A DNA stretch of 14,705 nucleotides, taken from the NCBI GenBank assembly GCA_041624375.1, contig JBFJVD010000039.1:1-14705 (forward strand), given 5' to 3'. This DNA comes from JBFJVD01 sp041624375 (GTDB lineage Bacteria > Chloroflexota > Anaerolineae > Anaerolineales > E44-bin32). The notes beneath the pieces were generated by a model. It was not told the DNA's origin, did no database searches, and worked only from the letters and a program-made list of their open reading frames with translations. Below, in pieces: positions 7,201 to 12,895 of this stretch (within the stretch, counting starts at the first letter, position 1; each line of letters starts with the position of its first letter). The position numbers and the translations under genes were made by a program.

Positions 7201-8506
7201 CGGCCTGGCCATTGGGCTACTCGGCCTGATCCTTCTGCTGAATATTCTGCTGGCAGCTGCCGGCAGCGCCCTGAGGAATATCCATCCGACACACATTCGC
7301 CAGATGGATGAGGAAGGCGCCTCCGATACGAGCCTCGCGCGTCGCGTTGCGACGCCGACCAGCCGACTCATCCTCACGCTGCGGCTCGGAAAGAGTCTGC
7401 TACGCTTGCTCGGGATCAGCGTCGCGCTGGCTTTCATCACCGCCACCCAAGGAGCCGACGGCAGTCTCCGCCTGCTGCTGGCCGTGCTGACCGTGGTTGT
7501 CACGTGGGTTGCCTTCGGCGTGCTGGATTTCCTGGCAGAGAACTTCGTGCTGCGGGACCCCATGCGTTGGGCAGTGCGTCTGGCGCCGGTCGTCGGCGCA
7601 ATCGAACGTCTGATGGCGCCTATCGTCTGGGGTATGGTCAGGCTGGCTCGGCGCGCCGGTCGCTCATCTACTGGCCGGCAGTATCCGATGGTTTCGGAAG
7701 AGGAGATCATGACATTGGTGCGCGCCGGTGAAGAGGGCGGCGTCATCGAAGAAGAGCAGAAGGCGATGATCTACTCGATCTTCCAACTCGACGAGACGCT
7801 GGCTCGTGAAGTGATGGTGCCGCGCATCGATGTGCTGGCCTTTGAGGAGAACACCTCATTGAAGGAGGCCACCGAAGTCCTGCTGCAGACCGGTTTCTCC
7901 CGCGCACCGGTCTACTCCGAATCCATCGACAACATCATCGGGCTTTTATATGTGAAGGACCTGCTGGCGGCATGGCGCAAAGGCATCGACGGCAAGGTCG
8001 TCGCCGATCTGGCGCGTGACGCGTACTTCGTGCCGGAAGCGAAGAAGGTCGATGAGCTCCTCGCTGAAATGCAGGCCAAACGGATCCAGATGGCGGTCGT
8101 CGTGGACGAATATGGCGGCACGGCCGGGCTGGTCACGTTCGAGGACATTGTCGAGGAGATCGTCGGGGAAGTGCGAGACGAATACGACGTCGGGGAAGAG
8201 CTCCCCTACCAGCAGCTGAAAGAGGGCGAATTCATCTTCAGCGGCGGCATCGACCTGGATGATGTCAATCAGCTGGTGGATGCCCGGCTGCCCAAGGAGA
8301 CCACCGAGACCCTCGGCGGATTCATCTACAGCCAGCTGGGGCGGGTCCCTGCTCCGGGCGAGGTGATCGAGGCCGGACGCCTGCAGTTGATCGTTGAGCA
8401 AGTCGTCGGTCGTCGCATTCGAAAAGTCAGGGCCCACCGCATCGAACGTGGTGAAGACAGCGCCGAGGTCGCCGAGGATGAGCATCAGCGATCCGCAGCG
8501 GAATGA
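7193..8506 (+). CDS. CNNM/CorC (HlyC) family membrane protein with degenerate DUF21 domain and paired CBS domains
   Basis: Inner-membrane protein of 437 residues, often annotated as hemolysin or magnesium/cobalt efflux protein. Hydrophobic stretches at about 4-26, 70-86, 93-118 and 126-150 fit a DUF21-type membrane domain. Two CBS domains follow (about 197-252, with EVMVPRIDV and RAPVYSESIDNIIGLLYVKD; about 260-312, with VVVDEYGGTAGLVTFEDI), then a CorC_HlyC domain (about 322-405). The cytoplasmic half is well conserved. The membrane half lacks two motifs normal in the family: the SAxETAL-like stretch in helix 1 reads LAAAGSAL, and the GEILPKTLA-like stretch reads GVLDFLAENF. Transport is therefore uncertain and a regulatory or structural role is possible. 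It overlaps glmU by eight bases and cdd by 29, so it is probably translationally coupled; the ribosome binding site is weak. Confidence 0.85.
   Translation: MSNGLAIGLLGLILLLNILLAAAGSALRNIHPTHIRQMDEEGASDTSLARRVATPTSRLILTLRLGKSLLRLLGISVALAFITATQGADGSLRLLLAVLTVVVTWVAFGVLDFLAENFVLRDPMRWAVRLAPVVGAIERLMAPIVWGMVRLARRAGRSSTGRQYPMVSEEEIMTLVRAGEEGGVIEEEQKAMIYSIFQLDETLAREVMVPRIDVLAFEENTSLKEATEVLLQTGFSRAPVYSESIDNIIGLLYVKDLLAAWRKGIDGKVVADLARDAYFVPEAKKVDELLAEMQAKRIQMAVVVDEYGGTAGLVTFEDIVEEIVGEVRDEYDVGEELPYQQLKEGEFIFSGGIDLDDVNQLVDARLPKETTETLGGFIYSQLGRVPAPGEVIEAGRLQLIVEQVVGRRIRKVRAHRIERGEDSAEVAEDEHQRSAAE
8465..8469 (+). promoter_or_regulatory. Shine-Dalgarno site that fixes the cdd start
   Basis: GAGGT lies eight bases before the ATG at 8478, inside the end of the preceding gene. 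It favours 8478 over an in-frame ATG at 8394, which would add 28 residues not found in the family. Confidence 0.6.
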
Positions 8507-8888
8507 GCTGGCCCAGCGAGCGCTGGCAGCCCGTGAACATGCATACGCTCCATACTCGCGCTACGCCGTCGGCGCGGCGATCCTGGGCGCAAGTGGCGAG
8601 ATCTATGAGGGTGTCAACGTAGAGAACGCCGTCTACCCGGTGAGCATGTGCGCAGAGCGGACGGCGGTCTTCAAAGCGGTCTCTCACGGTGAGCGCGATT
8701 TCCGGGCGATCGCCGTCGCCACGATCAATGGCGGCTCACCCTGCGGCTCCTGCCGCCAGGTTCTATCCGAGTTCGGCGAGGATATCGTCGTGATCCAGGT
8801 AAATAGCGACGGGGAAATCGTGCGCCAGATGACGGTGAAGCAGCTCCTGCCGGATGCTTTCGGTCCCGCCGACCTTGAGGTGGATTGA
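8478..8888 (+). CDS. cdd: Cytidine deaminase
   Basis: Pyrimidine-salvage enzyme that hydrolyses cytidine and deoxycytidine to uridine and deoxyuridine, in the cytosol. It has 136 residues, the size of the small tetrameric form. The zinc site is complete: Cys58 and catalytic Glu60 in MCAERTA, and Cys89 and Cys92 in PCGSCRQVL. The substrate-binding stretch GVNVENAVYP (45-54) and AYAPYSRYAVGAA near the N-terminus are typical. The reading frame is open further upstream to an ATG at 8394, but family length and the GAGGT site support 8478. The gene overlaps the CNNM-like gene by 29 bases. cdd close to recO is also a known Firmicutes arrangement. Confidence 0.93.
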   Translation: MSISDPQRNELAQRALAAREHAYAPYSRYAVGAAILGASGEIYEGVNVENAVYPVSMCAERTAVFKAVSHGERDFRAIAVATINGGSPCGSCRQVLSEFGEDIVVIQVNSDGEIVRQMTVKQLLPDAFGPADLEVD

Positions 8889-8915
8889 GCCCCCAACGTC
8901 TGCCTCACCCCCCGC

Positions 8916-8924
8916 TGGTATAAT
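8916..8924 (+). promoter_or_regulatory. Extended -10 promoter of recO, leaderless
   Basis: TGGTATAAT contains a perfect TATAAT (8919-8924) with an extended -10 TG, within the 42-base gap after cdd. Six bases separate it from the ATG at 8931, so transcription should begin at or next to the start codon. No clear -35 and no Shine-Dalgarno sequence are seen. Confidence 0.65.
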
Positions 8925-8930
8925 CCCCAC

Positions 8931-9731
8931 ATGCCCTCACGCCAACGGGTTGTGCGCACCGAAGCGGTGGTGTTGCGGCGTTTCGACCTGGGTGAAGCCG
9001 ATCGAATCCTCACCCTCTTCACCCCGGATCGGGGTAAGTTGCGCGTCATCGCCAAAGGCGTTCGCCGCCCTCAATCGCGCAAAGCAGGACACCTTGAGCC
9101 CTTCGCCCGCGTGCGGCTGATGCTGGCCCGCGGCCGCGAGCTGGATGTGATTACCCAGGCCGAGGCGGTCGACCTGTTCCCAGGTCTGCGTCGCGAACTG
9201 GTCGCCCTCGGTCACGCGGCCTATGTGATCGAGCTGGTCGACCGTTTCACGCTTGAGGAAGGGGAGAACCGCAGTCTCTATCACCTGATCGTGCGCACGC
9301 TTGAGCGGCTGGCCGCAGGCGACACACCCGCCGCGGTTCTGCGCTACTATGAGCTCCGCTTGCTGGACGAGGTCGGCTACCGTCCCGAGCTTTTCCGCTG
9401 TGTGAGCTGCGGCACGGAGATCCGTCCACTGGATCAGTTCTTCTCGCCCAGAGAAGGTGGGGTGCTCTGTCCGGACTGCGGCGCCGGCCGTAAGGGCGCT
9501 CGCTCGCTTTCGCTCGCCGGGCTTAAGGTGCTCCGGCACTACCAGCGCAGCACCTACGCCGCCGCAGCCGCCCCGGCCGTTCGCCCGGAGGTCCACGGCG
9601 AAGTGGAGGACGTAATGCAGGAATACCTGACGTTCCTGCTCGAGCGCGGCCTCAATGTGCCCCGGTATCTGCGCCGCGTGCGGGAACTGGCCGGCAGTGA
9701 GCAGCCACCATCGACCGACGCCCTCGCCTGA
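8931..9731 (+). CDS. recO: DNA repair protein RecO
   Basis: Recombination mediator of the RecFOR pathway: with RecR it loads RecA on SSB-coated single-stranded DNA and anneals complementary strands. The 266-residue protein has the N-terminal OB-fold (about 6-80, with TEAVVLRRFDLGEADRIL and RGKLRVIAKGVRRPQS). A helical domain follows with a four-cysteine zinc site: Cys157-x2-Cys160 and Cys180-x2-Cys183. The zinc cysteines are kept in many RecO proteins but lost in others such as E. coli. The ATG lies just after a strong -10 box and has no ribosome binding site. The fused glyQS gene starts 19 bases after the stop and is probably on the same transcript. Confidence 0.94.
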   Translation: MPSRQRVVRTEAVVLRRFDLGEADRILTLFTPDRGKLRVIAKGVRRPQSRKAGHLEPFARVRLMLARGRELDVITQAEAVDLFPGLRRELVALGHAAYVIELVDRFTLEEGENRSLYHLIVRTLERLAAGDTPAAVLRYYELRLLDEVGYRPELFRCVSCGTEIRPLDQFFSPREGGVLCPDCGAGRKGARSLSLAGLKVLRHYQRSTYAAAAAPAVRPEVHGEVEDVMQEYLTFLLERGLNVPRYLRRVRELAGSEQPPSTDALA

Positions 9732-9737
9732 GCGCGC

Positions 9738-9743
9738 GGAGGG
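9738..9743 (+). promoter_or_regulatory. Shine-Dalgarno site for the TTG start of glyQS
   Basis: GGAGGG lies seven bases before TTG at 9751. It decides for that start over an ATG-less upstream extension of the frame, which overlaps recO and shows no family similarity. Confidence 0.75.
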
Positions 9744-9750
9744 TACGCGT

Positions 9751-12738
9751 TTGTCCACACCCCATTCGTCGACATTTCAATCGATTGTCCTGCGGCTGCA
9801 GCAGTTCTGGGCTGAGCAGGGCTGCGTAATCTGGCAGCCGTACCACACGGAAGTCGGCGCCGGAACGATGAACCCGGCGACCGCGCTGCGCGTGCTGGGC
9901 CCCGAGCCGTGGAATGTGGCTTATGTCGAACCCAGCATCCGGCCGGCCGACGGTCGCTATGGCGAGAACCCCAACCGCTGGCAGCATTTCTATCAGCTCC
10001 AGGTGATCCTTAAGCCCGACCCCGGCAATCCGCAGGAAGTCTACCTGCAATCGCTGATCGCCCTCGGATTGGACCCCAAGCGGCACGATATTCGCTTTGT
10101 AGAGGACAACTGGGAAGCGCCAGCGATCGGCGCCTGGGGGCTCGGCTGGGAAGTCTGGCTCGATGGCCAGGAAATCACCCAGTACACCTACTTCCAGCAG
10201 GCGGGTGGAAAGGTGCTGGATCCGGTTTCGGTTGAGATCACCTATGGCCTTGAGCGCATCGCCATCGCGCTGCAGGACGTGGAGAACTTCCTCGACATCC
10301 ACTGGGTAGGTGAGCGGACCTATGGCGACCTTTATCAGCAGTCGGAGATCGAATTCTCGCGCTACAACTTCGATGTGGCCGACACCGAGCGCATGCGCCA
10401 GCTGTTCGACCGCTACGAAGCCGAGGCGCAGCTGTCGCTCGACGCCGGCTTGATCTTCCCCGCGCACGATTATGTCCTGAAGTGCTCGCATGCGTTCAAC
10501 GTGCTCGACTCGCGCGGGGTGATCGGTGTCACCGAGCGAGCTGCCCTCTTCGGCCGCATGCGCGAGCTCTTTACACAGGTTGCGGATGGCTACCTGGCCC
10601 AGCGAGAGGCCGAAGGCTACCCTTGGGGGGATGCCCCGGCCGTGAGCCCGGCTGTCGAAGCACCCGGTCCGGTCAAGGCCCCAGCCCGAGCGGTCCCGTT
10701 CCTGCTCGAAATCGGCACCGAGGAACTTCCGCACGGCGACCTGCAGGCGGCGATGGACCAGCTGCACGCCCTATTTGTCGAGCTGCTGGAGGACGAGCGG
10801 CTCGAGCATGATGGCTTCCAGGTCCTCGGAACGCCGCGCCGTCTGGTTGTCTGGGTCGATGACCTGGCGCCGGCCCAGAAGGAACAGGTCACCATTCAGC
10901 GGGGTCCTCCGGCCGACCGAGCTTTCGATCCCGAGGGTACGCCCACCGCAGCTGCAGAAGGGTTCGCCCGCAGCCAGGGGCTCTCTGTCGAGGCGCTGAA
11001 AGTGGAGGCGCGGGATGGGGGACGCTATGTGGTCGCGGAAGTGCGCGCGCCGGGAAGGCCGGCGGCGGAGGTGCTGCAGGAACAGCTGCCGAAGCTCCTG
11101 GGGGCGCTGACCTTCAATCGCTCGATGCGCTGGAACGCGAGCAACGTCCCGTTCTCTCGCCCGGTGCGCTGGCTGTTGGCACTGCATGGCGAGACTGTCA
11201 TCCCCTTTTCGTTCGCGGGAGTCGCAAGCGGGCGTACCACGCGCGGGCTGCGTTTCGAAGAGCCGGATAGCTGGGCGGTTCAAGCGCCAATTGAATACAA
11301 ACGCAGTCTTGAGGCGCAGGGCATCTTGCTCGACGTCGCTGCGCGGCGAACGACGATCCGCGAACAGGTCGGGGCGTTGGCCGCGGAGGTGGATGGCGAG
11401 GTCATTGAAGACGAGGCGCTGCTCGATGAAGTAGCCGGGCTGGTTGAGGCGCCGGTCGCGCTGCGCGGCGAGTTTGATGAGAGCTTCCTATCGCTGCCTC
11501 GCCCCGTTCTGATCGCCGTGATGAAGAAGCACCAGCGGTACTTTCCCGTTGAGCGGGAGGGCGCCCTCCTGCCTGCGTTCATTGCCCTGGCCAACGGCGC
11601 CGGGAAAGACATGCAGGTGGTGCGCGCCGGAAATGAACAGGTGCTGCGAGCGCGCTTCTCGGATGCCACCTACTTCGTGCAGCGAGACATGGAACAGCCG
11701 CTTGAAGCGTACGTCGCCGACCTGGCGAAGATCACCTTCCAGTCTGAGCTGGGCTCCATGCTCGACAAGTCGGTGCGTTTGGAGCAGCTGGTGCTCGAGC
11801 TGGCCGAGTCGCTGGGCCTTCAGCCGGGGCAGCATGAAGCGGCCCGGCGGGCCGCGCAGTTGAGCAAAGCTGATCTGGCCACCCGCATGGTGGTCGAGAT
11901 GACCGCGCTCCAGGGTGAAATGGGCCGCCTCTATGCGACCCATTCTGGCGAGGCCAAGGAGGTTGCCGAGGCGATTTTCGAGCATTATCTGCCACGCTGG
12001 GCGGGTGGCCGGCTCCCGGAGGGCGCCCTTGGATTCGCCCTGGGAGTCGCCGACCGTCTCGATACGCTGGCTGGTCTGTTCGCGGTTGGGCTTCAGCCCA
12101 CCGGCAGCAGCGACCCGTTCGGACTGCGGCGCGCCGCGATCGGGCTGATCCAGCTGCTGCGGGATCGCCAGCTGCGCTTCGACCTGCGTGAAGGCCTGGC
12201 GCAGGCGGCCGCCGGCCTGCCGGTTGTCGCCGAGCCCGAATCGCTGGCGGCCTGTCTGGAGTTTATTGTCAGCCGACAGCAGTCACTGCTGGCCCCTCAG
12301 CACCGCCATGATGTGATCGAAGCCGTACTGAGCGAACAGGGCCACGACCCGGCCGGCGCGTTTCAAGCGGTTGAAGCCCTTGAACGTCAGGTGCTTCGTG
12401 AAGACTGGCCCAAGGTCCTTCAAGCGTACGCCCGCTGTGCTCGCATCACCCGTGGCTTGGCGGAACGCCATCCACTGCCCGAACAACTCAATGAGCCGGC
12501 CGAGAAGACGCTCCTGGCGGCGGTCACGCGAGCTGCAGCGCTCGAACGTCAGCGCGGATCGATCGAGGAATTCCTGGCGGCCTTTGCGCCGCTCGTTGAT
12601 CCAATCACGGTGTTCTTCGATGATGTGCTTGTGATGGCCGAGGATCCGGAGGTGCGCACGGCGCGGCTCGGGCTGCTCCAGCACATTGTGGCGCTTGCGG
12701 ACGGTGTCGCCGACTTCTCGAAACTCGAGGGCTTCTAG
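9751..12738 (+). CDS. glyQS: Glycine-tRNA ligase, alpha and beta subunits fused in one chain
   Basis: Charges tRNA-Gly with glycine in the cytosol. The 995-residue chain starts at TTG. Residues about 8-288 are the catalytic alpha part (GlyQ): FQSIVLRLQQFWAEQGC, EVGAGT, GENPNRWQHFYQLQV (71-85), FVEDNWEAPAIGAWGLGWEV and ITYGLERIAI. A Pro/Ala-rich linker (about 291-314) leads into the beta part (GlyS, 315-995). That part opens with VPFLLEIGTEELPHGDL and continues with KHQRYFPVE, SKADLATRM (705-713), DTLAGLFAVG and DPFGLRR (788-794), ending in an anticodon-binding region. Most bacteria encode the two as separate genes in an alpha2beta2 enzyme; fusions are known, for example in Chlamydia and in plant organelle enzymes. 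The start rests on GGAGGG at 9738-9743 and on alignment with the alpha N-terminus. Gene order after recO matches Firmicutes. Confidence 0.94.
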   Translation: MSTPHSSTFQSIVLRLQQFWAEQGCVIWQPYHTEVGAGTMNPATALRVLGPEPWNVAYVEPSIRPADGRYGENPNRWQHFYQLQVILKPDPGNPQEVYLQSLIALGLDPKRHDIRFVEDNWEAPAIGAWGLGWEVWLDGQEITQYTYFQQAGGKVLDPVSVEITYGLERIAIALQDVENFLDIHWVGERTYGDLYQQSEIEFSRYNFDVADTERMRQLFDRYEAEAQLSLDAGLIFPAHDYVLKCSHAFNVLDSRGVIGVTERAALFGRMRELFTQVADGYLAQREAEGYPWGDAPAVSPAVEAPGPVKAPARAVPFLLEIGTEELPHGDLQAAMDQLHALFVELLEDERLEHDGFQVLGTPRRLVVWVDDLAPAQKEQVTIQRGPPADRAFDPEGTPTAAAEGFARSQGLSVEALKVEARDGGRYVVAEVRAPGRPAAEVLQEQLPKLLGALTFNRSMRWNASNVPFSRPVRWLLALHGETVIPFSFAGVASGRTTRGLRFEEPDSWAVQAPIEYKRSLEAQGILLDVAARRTTIREQVGALAAEVDGEVIEDEALLDEVAGLVEAPVALRGEFDESFLSLPRPVLIAVMKKHQRYFPVEREGALLPAFIALANGAGKDMQVVRAGNEQVLRARFSDATYFVQRDMEQPLEAYVADLAKITFQSELGSMLDKSVRLEQLVLELAESLGLQPGQHEAARRAAQLSKADLATRMVVEMTALQGEMGRLYATHSGEAKEVAEAIFEHYLPRWAGGRLPEGALGFALGVADRLDTLAGLFAVGLQPTGSSDPFGLRRAAIGLIQLLRDRQLRFDLREGLAQAAAGLPVVAEPESLAACLEFIVSRQQSLLAPQHRHDVIEAVLSEQGHDPAGAFQAVEALERQVLREDWPKVLQAYARCARITRGLAERHPLPEQLNEPAEKTLLAAVTRAAALERQRGSIEEFLAAFAPLVDPITVFFDDVLVMAEDPEVRTARLGLLQHIVALADGVADFSKLEGF

Positions 12739-12758
12739 CGCCAACGGTTGGCCGATGT

Positions 12759-12788
12759 TTGGCATTCTGACCGGCCCGCGGCTATAAT
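12759..12788 (+). promoter_or_regulatory. Sigma70-type promoter of dnaG
   Basis: TTGGCA (12759-12764), an 18-base spacer and a perfect TATAAT (12783-12788) lie in the 153-base gap after glyQS. Expected initiation is near 12794-12796, giving a dnaG leader of about 97 bases. A palindrome GCCAACGGTTGGC (12740-12752) sits just upstream of the -35. Confidence 0.65.
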
Positions 12789-12800
12789 CTTCGATCCAAT

Positions 12801-12869
12801 ATGTGTGGCTCGGGGCGCGCCAGTCGAGCGATTGGCCTGCTGCTGCGCTTGGCCGCCACGCTGCCATGA
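12801..12869 (+). CDS. Possible 22-residue leader peptide upstream of dnaG
   Basis: A short ORF (begins MCGSGRAS, then a Leu/Arg-rich half) starts about six bases after the predicted transcription start, so it would be translated almost leaderless. Its TGA overlaps the ATG of the next tiny ORF as ATGA at 12866-12869. The peptide resembles nothing I recognise; if real, the act of translation may matter more than the product. Confidence 0.3.
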   Translation: MCGSGRASRAIGLLLRLAATLP

Positions 12870-12895
12870 GGTTGAGTGAAGCGCTTCTGCGATGA
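12866..12895 (+). CDS. Possible 9-residue coupling ORF overlapping the dnaG start
   Basis: The nine-codon ORF encodes MRLSEALLR. Its ATG overlaps the stop of the preceding 22-residue ORF, and its TGA overlaps the ATG of dnaG (ATGA at 12892-12895). It could hand ribosomes on to dnaG, which has only a weak ribosome binding site. It may also be chance. Confidence 0.25.
   Translation: MRLSEALLR

Noticed and set aside
8394..8477. N-terminal extension of cdd from an upstream ATG
   Set aside because: It would add 28 residues absent from cytidine deaminases and lies within the conserved end of the CNNM-like gene. GAGGT before 8478 supports the shorter form.
9655..9750. Upstream extension of glyQS into recO
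   Set aside because: The added residues match no GlyQ N-terminus and have no start context, whereas TTG at 9751 has GGAGGG at proper spacing.
9652..10767. Minus-strand ORF of 371 codons opposite glyQS
   Set aside because: It is the shadow of the strongly conserved GlyQ coding frame and shows no family features.
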